DNA of 64,000 bases from Coffea arabica (GCF_036785885.1 NC_092327.1:15766001-15830000), one strand, 5' to 3'. Counted from the stretch's first letter, positions 38,564 to 50,835 are shown. Program-made: numbers and translations. The notes: generated from the sequence alone by a model not told the origin.

Positions 38564-41500
38564 CTATTCCGAATCGATGTCATTATCACTAAGAATCTCC
38601 TCTTCGTCTTCCTCATTGTTAGACTCATGTTCATTCACTTCATCATCATCATTAATGAAGTCTTCAAAGGTGCCATTTGAGCTATTTTTTGACTTCTCAG
38701 CATGTACAATGGATGAAGGTACAGCCTTCGGTATCTCATTGTCTTCTCTTGAAAGTAATGGTGGATTGTCGAGGTCTATTATAATAGTGAAATCCCCAGT
38801 TGCTTCTTCTTGATATATTTCCTCAACAATTGGTTCTTTTTCTAAATCTTCAGGAACATCATACAAGTGCCTTGGACTGAACCTCTCGACGACAAACCAG
38901 TTTTTGCCTAGTTTCAAGTCTTCAAGATAAAAGACTTGTTGGACATGTTGAGGGAGGACATATGGTTGGTCTTCATACCATTTTCTGGACGAATTGACAC
39001 TTGTGATACCCCATTCTTTGTCCACTTGCATCCCAGCACTATCATCGGTCTTCCACCAGTCACACTTGAATACTATAACCTTTTTTTTCCCGAGCCAGTA
39101 TCTTACTTCAATAATTTGTTGTATCACACCATAAAAATCGATCATATTGTTACCATGCTCACCTCTAACTACAATACCACTGTTTTGAGTCTTTCTTTGC
39201 CTTTCCCGATTTTCCGTGTGAAACCTATACCCATTAACCATGCAGCCCGTATACATGCAAACTCGGTTGTCTAGCCCAAATGCTAATGCTCGAAGCTCGC
39301 CATTGGAAGCCTCACTGCCATACATAACCTAGTAAGGACAATTTCACCTAAATCAGTAATTTATTGTATTAGAGATAAAAAAAGTAGGCTGTCCAAATGA
39401 CACTACAAACATACACGCTGTTTAACCCATTTTGCAAATTCTCTATCGTGCCTTTGGTCCACATTTTCAGCACTCTCTGCCTCCAACTCCATTTTATGCG
39501 CACTATAGACAAAAACAATAAACCCATAAATTTTTTATGAACATATCAAAATATAGAACAAAGGTACAAGCTTTAATTAACATTAAAAGCTTACTTTATA
39601 TAGTCCTCAAGCTCATCACAATTGTTCAATATAAATGTATGAATTTTTTCCAGCTCTGAGTCAAGGAAATTGCCCCTTTTGGGCCCTCCAAATGGACGAC
39701 CAGGGCATGAAAAAATGGACAATTCACCAGTATTATATCCCCTATCATTGTTTCGTTCAGGCTTGTTGAATATCATATCAATATTGTCTAGGTACATAGA
39801 GCAGAATGTCAAGCATTCTTTATCTATGTACCGCTCAGCAATGCATCCCTCTGGCCGGGCCTTATTCCCAACATAACTTTTCAGCACTGCCATATGTCTT
39901 TCTCAAAGGAAAATAAAAGAAATTAGAAGATTGCAGTGGTCTTTAATAAAAAAAAAACTTACAAGGCTATATGTACAACTCTCTACCTCTCAAATGGGAA
40001 CATCCAACGATATTGAGCTGGACCGCCAAGGATAGCTTCAGCAGGCAAGTGAACCATCAAGTGCATCATTATATCGAAGAAAGCTGGAGGGAACAACCTC
40101 TCTAATTTACATAAGATGACTGCAATTTTTTGGCCTAACTCCTCCAGAACCTCTCTATGTAATGTTCTAGCACATAATTTTTTGAAGAATTCACTTAACT
40201 CGAATAGCACTTGCCGAACTTCTTTTGTTAAACTTCCACGGATTGCAAGTGGGAGTAGCCTTTGTATAAAAATGTGGAAGTCATGACTTTTCATTCCAGA
40301 AATTTGAAACTAGCCATTCTTTATACATCGGCAAATGTTTGAGGCAAACCCATCTGGATATTTGACAGAATTCAAGAACTCACATACTTTTTTTTTTCCT
40401 CCTTGGTTAGGCTATAACAGGCATGTGGCATGATATAAGAGTCGCCATTTGGAATCAAATGTAGCTCTTTTTTCAAACCCAAATCCTTCAAATCTTGATG
40501 ACACAACCAGTGGTCTTTGGTTTTGTTTTCAATATCCATAATTGTGGCAATGACAGTCTCTGAGACATTTTTTGACACATGCATTAAATCCAAATTATGC
40601 CTAAGAAGGAGGTCTGCCCAATATGGTAACTCAAAGAAACAACTTTTCTTTGTCCAGTTCAAACCACTCTTAGAACGCTTGCGTTTCTTTGCATTGGATT
40701 GCCCCTTGGTTTTCCCAAAATTTACCTCCATATTTTGCACCTGATCCAAAATTTCATTTCCAGATAAAGGTGCAACAGGATTCCTAAAGTCCACATTGCC
40801 ATTGAAAGGTTTTTTTTCTCGCCGCCAAGAATGGTCAATGGGTAAGAAGCGGCGATGACCTGTGTAACACAACTTTTTTCGGCGTGGTAAATGTACGCAA
40901 GTTGTCTCAACCATGCAAATAGGACATGCTTGATACCCTTTCGTACTCCATCCGGACAGCATTGCATAAGCTGGAAAATCATTTATAGTCCATAGTAAAG
41001 CTGCCCGGAGGTCAAATTTCTTGCCACTATATGCATCATATGTTTCAACACCAAGCCACATTTCATTCAGTTCATCTATTAGAGTCTCCATGTAAACATC
41101 AATCTCATTTCCCGGGGATTTAGGCCCAGGAATTAGCATTGATAGGAAAAAGAAAGGATCTCTCATACACTTCCAAGGGGACAGATTGTATGGCACTAGA
41201 TAAATAGGCCAGATGCTATAAGCACTACTCATGGTCCCAAAAGGATTGAAACCATCAGTTGCAAGACCTAACCTCACATTTCTAGGATCAACGGCGAAGT
41301 CCGGATGCAACCTATCAAAGTGTTTCCATGCTTCACTGTCTGCTGGATGCCGCATGATGTTATCATCATGCACACACTTTTCTTTATGCCATCTCATATC
41401 TGAAGCTATTTCTTTGTGGGTATATAATCGTTGCAGCCTAGGCTTCAAAGGAAAGTAACGCAAAACTTTGCGTGGAACTCTTGAACCTGCCATCTTGTAG

Positions 41501-42237
41501 CGAGGTTCTTTACAATTTAGATTTGGACAAGTGTCTAAAATTTCATTTTCTTTGCGGAAGAGAACACAATCATTGACACAAGCATGGATTTTTTCAGATT
41601 TAAAACCTAAGTCTCGAATGAGCTTCTTAGCATCAGCAAAAGACTTGGGAACTGTGGCTTCAGGAGGTAGTGCATGCCTAAAAATTTCCAGCAATGCATT
41701 GAAGGACTTTATAGTCCACCCGCTCATTGTTTTCAAATGGAGCAAAGTGACTACAAAGGATAGCTTTGAGTAAAAATGATTCCCTGGATACAGCTCCTTT
41801 TTTGCATCTTCTAACAATTTAAGAAAGTTATCTGTGTCACTATGATTCGCATTTAGACTATCATCCGTTGATTCTTCCCTACCAGCCCAATTGTCCCCCC
41901 ATTGTGCTGTCCCAATGTCGTGCAACATGTCATTTAAATCTTTAGTATCACTATCCTCCTCTCCATCCCCATGTTCAGTACTATCCCCACAATTTTGGTG
42001 TCGAAATTGTTCCCCATGGTGTATCCATCTTGTGTAGCTTTTACGAATGCCTTGAGTCAATAAATGATCCTCCACAACTGTTTTAGTTTGGTTACAAAAA
42101 TTATTACATTGTGTACATGGGCATGGGATTTTCTGATTTTCAACTTTTTGAGAATATGCAAACTTGAGGAAATTTTTGACTCCGAGTTCATAAGCCTTGT
42201 CCTTCCTATTGCTAATCTTCATCCAAGTTTTATCCAT
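38564..42237 (-). pseudogene. TNP2-like CACTA transposase, frameshifted
   Basis: Exon 1 is 42237-39987, followed by exons 39897-39595, 39502-39415 and 39328-38564, with GT-AG introns and consistent phases. The N-terminal transposase-associated domain (from residue 1; CPCTQC at 39-44, H58, WIHHG at 71-75) precedes the TNP2 catalytic region (GLATDGFNPFG near 330, PGPKSPG near 370, GYQACPIC near 440). Next come parts of the DUF4218 type (GPAQYRWMFPFER, NKARPEGCIAE, LTFCSMYL). The last exon is of the DUF4216 type (GYRFHTENRERQRKTQNSG, VFKCDWW) with an acidic tail. A run of ten A at 40397-40388 is one base out of frame, ending the first ORF at 40372, and an in-frame TAG follows at 40312-40310. The product would normally cut and join CACTA ends; this copy probably cannot. 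Confidence 0.85.
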
Positions 42238-42520
42238 GTCCTAGATATAGACACATCAGCCTTTAGTACAAAATACTTTTCTAATATCAAACTAAAGAGA
42301 ATAATTTGTTAACTAGCCTTTTCAAAAATTAAGGCTACAAGTCATATGAAAAGCAGCCATAAAAGTAATATGAAAATTCATATGAAAAGCCATGAAATCA
42401 GTATCATATATCAAGAAAAGTAATATGTAAATGAAGAACAAAGAACAAACTTCAGTTGAACATACCTGAGAAATGTATAGCTTTCCCCAATTGCCTCGGA
42501 TTTGCTGGTGCTAAAGAGCT

Positions 42521-42840
42521 CGACGCGGTTGCGGGTCAATAGAGGGGAGAAAGGGCTATCGTCAGTGGTGAAGGAAATGCTGAAGAATAAATTATGGTGC
42601 TGGATAGCTCGGACTTCAGCGGCTGATGGTGGTGGATAGCGGCGGACTTCAGCGGTTAACGGTGGTGAGCGGCATTTCGACGCGGTTGTGGGTCAATGGA
42701 GGGGAGAAAGGGTCATCGTCAGTGGTGAAGGAAAGGCTGAAGAATAAAGCTCAAGTTGCTGGGTAGCGGCGAACTTCAGCGGCTGATGGTGGTGGATAGC
42801 GGCGGACTTCAGCGGCTAACGGTGGCGAGCGGCATTTCGA
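42521..42840. repeat. 157-bp tandem duplication upstream of the transposase
   Basis: A GC-rich unit starting CGACGCGGTTG occurs at 42521 and again at 42678. Each copy also holds a smaller internal repeat (GGCGGACTTCAGCGG-like words). It lies about 300 bases before the transposase start codon, in its likely promoter or 5' leader. The flanks 42238-42520 and 42841-43040 have no other gene; a minus-strand ORF at 42809-43036 is unsupported. Confidence 0.85.
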
Positions 42841-43040
42841 ATCTACGGGAAGGAAGGGTTAGTTCACCATAGGAAGGAAAGACTGAGAATGAAATTTGTC
42901 TAAGTGTTGGAAGAGAGAAGCGGCGAGACTTTTGTTTGTGTGTGAACAACCAAAAACGACGTCGTTTTGTAGAGATTTCAGCCACCCGCCTCGCGCCTGT
43001 TTCAGATTTCAGACTGGCGCTCTTTTTTTTTGGCATCTAA

Positions 43041-44503
43041 GCACGTCTTTGAGATTCTAGGATTCACGCCTTTAGCTTCATACATCTTTTTTCTTTTTTT
43101 TTTTTAGCCAAATTTTTTTTTCAGGTTTCTTTTCTCATACTTAATCTCTTTTTTTTTCCTTAATCTCATCTATAAATATCAAATAAATTGTTTGATATTG
43201 GTTTCTTTTTTGTGCATGTATATATATGTGTGCTTGTTTGTGTCTATATACATCTTTTTGGGTTTGCACAACTCAATATACAAATTATTTAAGAAATTAC
43301 CTTACAATAAAACTTGCACAATAAAACATGTTTCAAAAATTTAACATGCATAGAATCGCTTATATACAGTATAGCACTTCTTACTCATGCTTATACTACT
43401 CTTTGTCTATTACTTAGTTTTTATAATAAATTAAAAGAAACATGTAATCAAATATTCTGTTAAATGTGTGGCAACTCACAATCTTATTGCACAACAGATA
43501 TTTTACTGAATAATTTTAATTTCGTATATACCCATTCCATATGAAAATAATTATTACTTATGATGTATTACACGTTATACTAATCTTTCACAGTGCTAAC
43601 ATTAGACTACAAATTATATTCAATTACACTTTTTCAAATTATTTCAGTTATTGATTTTTGGGGGTTGTTATACGGAATAATAAACAATTCGTGAAAAAAT
43701 TTTTATGCTCAGACATGTCTATTATGTCAACTTAGCAAAAATTACAAATATCTAAAAATAGTTTGTTATTATATCATTTGCAGTTTGCTAATACGTAATG
43801 AATATGGGCTAAATTATAAAATTAGGGTATCATATCTTCGGTGCTTTTGCTCATATAAAAGAATTGGGGGCTAAATAATAAAATTAGGGTGCCATAGTTG
43901 AATTAGTGAAATTTGATGAAAATACTATAGAATTGCTTATATACAGTATAGCACTTCTTACTCATGCTTATCCTACTCTTTGTCTATTACTTAGTTTTTA
44001 TAATAAATTAAAAGAAACATGTAATCAAATATTCTGTTAAATGTGTTACAACTCTCAATCTTATTGCACGACAGATATTTTACTGAATAATTTTAATTTC
44101 GTATATACCCATTCCATATGAAAATAATTATTACTTATGATGTATTACACGTTATACTAATCTTTCACAGTGCTAACATTAGACTACAAATTATATTCAA
44201 TTACACTTTTTCAAATTATTTCAGTTATTGATTTTTGGGGGTTGTTATAAGTAATAATAAACAATTCATGAAAAAAATTTTATGCTCAGACATGTCTATT
44301 ATGTCAACTTAGCAAAAATTACAAATATCTAAAAATAGTTTGTTATTATATCATTTGCATTTTGTTAATACATAATGAATAGGGGCTAAATTATAAAATT
44401 AGGGTGTCATATCTTCGGTGCTTTTGCTAATATAAAAGAATTGGGGGCTAAATAATAAAATTAGGGTGTCATAGTAGAATTAGTGAAAGTTGATGAAAAT
44501 ACT
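43041..44503. repeat. AT-rich region with a 577-bp direct duplication
   Basis: 43041-43350 is T-rich and non-coding. A segment starting TAGAATCGCTTATATACAG at 43351 is repeated at 43928 (TAGAATTGCTT...) with a few percent difference, side by side, up to about 44503. Nothing in it looks coding. It is probably the distal 5' region of the CACTA element. Confidence 0.85.
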
Positions 44504-44829
44504 GTAGTATACAGTGACGCAAAAAATTGTCACAAAATTGGAACCGGGTAGACTTTCAATGACAACAAGTTATGTTGTCACTGTAGAGAGAGCGTTTGTG
44601 ACGACTTTACTTGAGTTGTCATAAAATCATTTCCCGCGGCATCAAATGAGATGCGCGCCAACTATTTCGTGATGAGTTGAGAATGACAACTTCCAATGTT
44701 GTCACTGATTATGCTTGTGCTGTACTCATCTGTGATGACACCTAATGTCGTCACTGAATTAGGTTATCTGTGACAAGATTTTTGTTGTCACATAAATTTT
44801 TGTCACTGAAAAATATATTTGTTGTAGTG
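44504..44829. repeat. CACTA subterminal repeats, right end
   Basis: Several GTGACGACTTT/GTGATGACA words and opposing TGTCACT/GTTGTCAC words occur up to the terminal inverted repeat at 44829. They mirror 35172-35560. Confidence 0.8.
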
Positions 44830-45573
44830 CCATGAAATTTGGTAGAGGGACAACCCTTATATGGTGGTATTATACTGCTAATTTTGGTGTTATTCTGAGA
44901 CCGTTTCATTGCTCAAATAAATTTCCAAAGTTCAAGACTTGATTTTGGAAAACCCTTGTTTAACAAGGAAATTTGGGTAACTTTGAGCTACTATATCTTG
45001 GTACTCAAAACTCCGTTTCTCGTTCCACTTGTTTTGTTGTAAACTTGGATTACAACACTACTAGAGTTACAAATTTTAAAGGCTAGTTCCAATCAAGTGA
45101 ATTTTGCTGAATTTTCAAAGTTGGCCAAAAACCAACTTAAATCTGCCTTATGAACCAAAACAGCGACTTTGAGCTCATTTTGAATGTTTTCCATTTGGAA
45201 TCTTAGAGAAGTTTATTCTAGGAACTTTTAGTACTTTGGAAGAGGTTTTCAACGGTACCAAGTTTTCCAATTTTGGACTTGTAAAGAATGAGATACGGTT
45301 TTTCAAAGATCTTGTACCAAAACTTAAATTTCCGAGTCTTAAGGAAATAGAGATTTTTGAATTCTCCTTATTCCTTTGATGTTACTTGAACGTATTAAAC
45401 TTGATTTCCAAGATGAAACCTCAATTGCTTTTGTGCATTAAAATCCCATCTTTGAACCCCGATTTATGAGTGGTTGGGATTCGTTTTCTTTGAGATTTTA
45501 TTAGATTGTGCATTAAGTACAATCTTTGTAATAATTGGGGGTTTTGACTGATAAATCCTTATTAATTGCTCAG

Positions 45574-45648
45574 GCACACAAGAGGAACTTCAAGAGGATC
45601 CCACGGTGGACGCTTGAACTTCGAGTGCCGTTTCTTCTTGTTTACTTG
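45574..45648 (+). other. Candidate non-coding exon in the middle LTR
   Basis: A 75-nt block follows TTAATTGCTCAG and precedes GTGAGTG, which fit plant splice sites. Related blocks with the same borders occur in other LTRs: 56455-56529 (plus), and on the minus strand 2603-2530, 8335-8262 and 16090-16010. They share a GCA-(C/A)-(A/T)C-(A/G)AG-G-like start and a GG-CG-CCT/GGACGCTT-like middle. Splicing is inferred from sequence alone. Confidence 0.45.
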
Positions 45649-45731
45649 GTGAGTGTCAAGTGCATGTTAAATACTTATGTAATTGAAATGTGAATTGTAC
45701 AAGTGTTATACATGATACGTAAACTTGTTGA

Positions 45732-45760
45732 GACGAGTGTGTATTTTATCGCACTCGTTC
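45732..45760 (+). other. Conserved LTR stem-loop (UACUUUAU class)
   Basis: GACGAGTGTG, loop TATTTTAT, then CGCACTCGTT can pair over about nine base pairs with one G-U. Ten other copies occur in this window (listed in the findings). Role unknown. Confidence 0.6.
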
Positions 45761-46138
45761 TTCTTTGGGGAATGCTACAGTTAAAATGTGCTATGTGAAT
45801 TGATATTCAAATTGTGTGAAATGAATTGTTATAGGAATTAAGTGAAATGTTGTTATTGCCAACCATATTTGTGTTGTGATGTCGAGTGGAGTGAGCCTCC
45901 TCGACTTATGTGTATATACGTGGGGACACCCTCGTTCTCTCTTTCCTTTAATTATGAGATACTTGTTACATGGATACACATGATCGGTAACTGTTCATAG
46001 ACATGTTTAACTCGTATGCTCTGAGGGGAAGCATGTACCACACCGATTCGGGTGGGAGGTACCTCTCATCCCGGCTCAGTGCTATACTCGGTTCCCTGAG
46101 CGATAGTATGTACCACATCGATTCGAGTGGGAGGTACC

Positions 46139-49100
46139 TGTGGCGACCCCACTTCCCCCTAAGGCGAACCAAAGGGTTGGCGGGCCGTCTGCCCAGCTCT
46201 CGCCAGGACTCACGCAAGCATTCTAACCCAAAACCTTTCGAAGAATAACCTAATCTTTTACAAAACAATTCCTCCGAAGAAGACCGTCACTAAAACCACA
46301 TTAACTTCAGAGATAGCAGTGATTTAAAATAGCCAAACGACGGCTCCTAAACATTTCACGCGTTGCGAACTGCGGAATAGAATCGTACCGTCCCAACTAA
46401 GAAAAAATTCATACAACAAAATACAACAATCAAGCCAAGCATCCAAATTAAGTTTTACACATTTTCCAGCTTCAAGTGGCAATCCAAAATAAAAGTACAT
46501 TATCCAAATTTAACACACTACAGCCCACACAAATAGTCATAGTATACAAATACATCCCAAAACGAAACATGGATAAGTTTCAAAGCTTTCAATTTCCAGA
46601 ACCTGTCAAGGAAAACAAATAAACGTGGGGTGAGCTAAAGCTCAGTGGTGCCCCAAAAACATGCAGTCACGTAAATCAAACAGCGAGAAATAACTTAACC
46701 AAATTGAACAGTTAGGAAAGCGTATAACAGCACAAGGTAGGATACAGGGGCTCTCAGGAGCCATTTTCCTCGCTTGATCACCATTCATCGTAGTTGACCC
46801 TCCGTCAACTCTCACTACTTATAGTCCATGTAGATCCACTCATTTTAATCCTAACCCGTCACCATTCTTACCCCTGTCCCGGGCCCGCACACCGACTAAG
46901 GACGCAGTATACTCGAGATATACCCGTAGATGATTGGTCGAGGGGCTCACCCAACGACGTTATTGTAGTTAGATTCATGCGTCGAGAGATTCACCCAACG
47001 ACGTAACTATATTTAGATACATGGTAGTTGGATTCAGAAGTCGAGGGATTCACCCAACGACGCAACTACATTTAGATTCATGGATTCACGAGAAAATGAT
47101 TCACGCAAGTCACCACTCGAACGGCTAGTGCGATAAAGTACACACTGCTCACTTCGATGGATCAAAAACTAGTTTTGCAAATTATCACTTATTGAGTCAA
47201 GAAAGCACTTTAACCAAGTAATCATATAACAAGTAGGAACACTCACCAAGAGTGAAGTTCAGATGTCAAATTGGGAATCAAATTCCGCGTCCTCGCAATA
47301 TCCTAGAATACCAAAATTTTGAAACTATAAGTTTCTATTCAGTTTTTAAGCTTATACAAATCGAGGTTTATCTAATATATTACTAGTTTACTTCCCATAG
47401 TAAATTCAAGAATCTACTTAAGTTGAAGCTTGACAAAAGTAGTAGAAATGTTTCTTATAGTTTTCCTGAGATATTTTTTTCCTTATAAAAGGGTAACTGG
47501 TATTATTTTCTTGAAATAAGTCGACAAACCTCTTAACTTCAAAGCTAGAGAAATTATTTTCTATAACCATCAGGGCTATTTTGAGCTAAAGGAAAATTGT
47601 CGGTTTGGAAAATTTTAAGCAAAACACTAGATACTGAGTTTTATCGCACCATACTAGAGTGAAGTTACATTTAAAATGCTTGTTTAAAACTTTCTCAAGA
47701 TCACAGGACCCAAAATGGATTCCTTACGATTCCAATTTACATAATATTTCAGATTTGTCAATATAACCAACTCACATTTCAAATAGAAATCTCACTAGGG
47801 CTCCGTCAATCATTAGCCCTAGGTTTCAATAGATTCATATCAAATCAAGAATAAATAAATGACCAAGGCTTCGTCAATCATTAGCACTTGGTTTTGGACA
47901 AGCTCATATTACATCTTAACTAAAACAAAATGAAGGTAAGGCCTCCAAGAAATTCCAGCAATCAAATGTCATCACCCTTTAACATTTATAAAATCATTCA
48001 AATGGCCAAGGGCTTCATCAATCATTAGCCCTTGACAACCATCAAACACTTCCAACCACAATTCAATCAAGGATTCAAACCACAAATAAGCTAAAGGCTC
48101 GATCCAAGTCAAAATTCAGTTTAACGAAGAAACAGGACATTAATACAGAACAGTCTACTTTGAGGATTCACAGACAGCAGTACACATGGAGGAAAAATAT
48201 GAAATTTCTACAGAACAAAGGTCTATGATTCTAGTTTCAAATGCCACTGACGGCACCTTAAATGGATTTTCCTACACCAAGATATAAACATTTTACTGAG
48301 ACTGGTCAGGGACATCCGAAAATCTGAAATTTCATTTTTCACTTGTGAAAAACTCCTTTTTCTCTTTTAACACCAAAATGTTTTTATTCAACCATCCATA
48401 CATTTCTTATAGAACTCCAAGACAACATATTCCAGGCATTTCCATCCATCATGTTTCAAGGAAACATTTAAAAACCAAGCTGAGATTCCAACTCAACCTT
48501 AGGCTATCACAAAAGAAATTCCAGCAACTAATATACTTTAGATCAAATTTTCCCTCGGTTTAAACATGGTGTTAGGTACTCAAATTCAGCATTTAAACAC
48601 TTAGCTAGCCATTAAAGATTTCTACTTCAAAACCGGATTCACACAGCCCCTAAAATCATCCAGCAAAAATCCAGAAATCTGTCCAACCAGTCACGGATGA
48701 ACATGCATGAAGAAACTTTCTGTTTTCATTTTATTTTCTTGGTTAAAACATGCTTTTAAACTCTCAACTTCCTCATGCAATTACTTAGCTAGAAAATAAA
48801 CATTTCCAATTCAGAAATCGAGTTCAAATCACAGCCATCAACACCAAAATTTCCAAAAAATTATTCCAGCTTGGCTCGGATGAACATGCATGTGGCAGGT
48901 TTTATTTTGATTTTATTTTTCTGGTTTAAACTAATTAATTAACTACATGCAGAGCCTAATTAACTTGTTATTAACTATCTAATTATGGTTATAAGCTCAA
49001 ACAACAACATTAGACCAAATAAGGCTGCAATAATCAAGCTAAGCTCTCGGCAGTCTCAACCTTTGACACATCAATTTTCTTCTTTTCTAATACCCTCATC

Positions 49101-50348
49101 CGGATGCCTAACATCACATGCATGTTACTAGATGACTTAATTTTCCTGTTTATGATTAGTTAAACACTTAATTACGCTCAGATTGTCGTAGGGAATCAGA
49201 GATGAAGCTACAATTCCAAGCCAGCTCCTCGGCAGAACCATTTAGCCAAAACAGAAATTTTCTAATGGCTTGATTTCATCAACCGACTGAACAATCCATA
49301 CATGCAAGCTCTGATATAGCTTTCTCTACTAGTAATCAACCTAATTAGTCCAGAAATTACCTCAAATACCAGCTAAGCTCACACACGAAAATTCCAGAAT
49401 TTTCTTTCCTTCCTCTCGGCTTCAAGCGCAGGTCGGCTGGTCCTGGTTCTTGAGTTGCGGCTGGAGAGGTGTTGTGGTGAGTCAGAGATGAAATGGTGAA
49501 GTGTGGCGGTATCTTGGTATTAAGAAGGAAGAGGAAATGGTTTGCGAGGAGTTTGTGCAGAGGAAAAATGAAATGGTGGTTTTGAGATCTGAAATGGAGA
49601 GAAAGGTATATGGTGCCGCGGTTTAGTAGAAGGGATTGAGTGTACGAATAGGTTGCGTATCGAATTGGCGAAAATGTGATTGGCCGATAGTTGCGGTGAT
49701 TGAAATTGCTGTCAGAGGGTTTGTTTGGTTTGCATGGAAATGTTGTGATTGCAAGGGCATTTTAGTCTTTTCACTTTGCTTCCTAACCTCAACTTAATTT
49801 CTCAATTCTAACTTAATCCCAAAAATTATCCCCAAGTGTGATTTGAACGCCTAATTATACACTAGTATACCTAAACCATTTTTATCGAATATTTATCGAT
49901 TTAGTAATATAGAATAAAGTGAAATAATAATTTAATACCAGTGTGTCAGTTTGCACAAAAATTATTTTTACGCACTTATTGTGAAAACTTTCCTTTTTAA
50001 CCTATAATGCTAGCAACTATTTGGAATTAATCATTGAGTCTTGAGTAATTTATTTTAAAGTAATAAGATTAATCGGCTCAAGTATCATTAATTTAGCATA
50101 ATGGAATTTAAGTATTCTAACATTTTATGTTAAGGCGAAAAAATTTAATCTAACTCTAAAGATATTAATTTAATCTAGCAAAACCAAGAAATTTCATAAC
50201 GTAGGAACATTATATTATTTTTCACATAAACCTATTTTTATGTACTTAATTGCGAACAAGTAAAAATAATGCTAGAAATTTATTAAAGAATTAAAAGAAA
50301 TGCAAATGAAATATGCACAGGCTTATATATATTTTTGGGGTTCTCACA
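46139..50348 (-). mobile_element. Solo Gypsy LTR, 4.2 kb, in the middle LTR
   Basis: Begins TGTGGCGACC, ends GGGTTCTCACA, and is flanked by GTACC (46134-46138 and 50349-50353). It landed inside the 84-bp array of the middle LTR. It has an LTR-end hairpin (46157-46176), a stem-loop (47124-47148), and donor-like text near 47240. No gene; the U3 side (about 49500-50340) is AT-rich. Confidence 0.92.
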
Positions 50349-50835
50349 GTACCTCTCATGTCGACTCAAAACCATAACAATAATTGGTAATTGTACATGA
50401 ATATGTTTAACTCATGAGCTCTGAGCGGATAGCATATACCACACCAATCTGGGTGGGAGGTGCCTCTCATACCGTCTCAGTGCTATAATTGGTTCTCGGA
50501 GCGATAGCATGTACCACACCGATTCGGGTGGGAGGTACCTCTCATGTCGACTCAAAACTATAAATAAAGTATAAGTCGATTGGAGCGATGTCTCATCGAC
50601 CACTGAGCGATAGCATGTACCACACCGATTCGGGTGGGAGGTACCTCTCATGTCGACTCAAGAACCCTAAACGTGTAATCGATTCCCTGAGTGATAGCAT
50701 GTACCACACCGATTCGGGTGGGAGGTACCTCTCATGTCGACTCAAGAACCCTAAACGTGTAATTGATTCCCTGAGCGATAGCATGTACCACACCGATTCG
50801 GGTGGGAGGTACCTCTCATGTCGACTCAGAACCAT
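50349..50835 (+). repeat. 84-bp tandem array in the middle LTR
   Basis: The core ACCACACCGATTCGGGTGGG recurs; the last three units (starting near 50611, 50695 and 50779) are exactly 84 bp apart. Two more units lie at 46031-46138, on the other side of the nested LTR. Because 84 is a multiple of three, reading frames stay open and give repetitive peptides with no likely meaning. Confidence 0.9.

Larger units (their letters stand above)
35172..44829 (-). mobile_element. CACTA (En/Spm) DNA transposon, 9.66 kb
   Basis: Ends are CACTACAAGAAAA at 35172 and its inverted partner ...TTTGTTGTAGTG at 44829 (CACTACAA then G/C then AAA). CCA at 35169-35171 and 44830-44832 is the 3-bp target duplication of this superfamily. 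The homologous right LTR shows the unoccupied site with a single CCA at 55711-55713. Both genes lie on the minus strand: a TNP2-like transposase (38564-42237, broken) and a TnpA/Ptta-like accessory gene (36694-38451, open). Subterminal repeats are present at both ends. Confidence 0.95.

Noticed and set aside
40310..40387. Segment GTATGTGAG...GGCTAG read as a 78-nt intron that would rescue the transposase
   Set aside because: The segment itself encodes residues typical of TNP2 proteins, and removing it leaves the following exon out of frame.
50588..50835. CRISPR-like regular repeats
   Set aside because: Units are 84 bp with no unique spacers, in a plant retrotransposon LTR; it is a tandem repeat.
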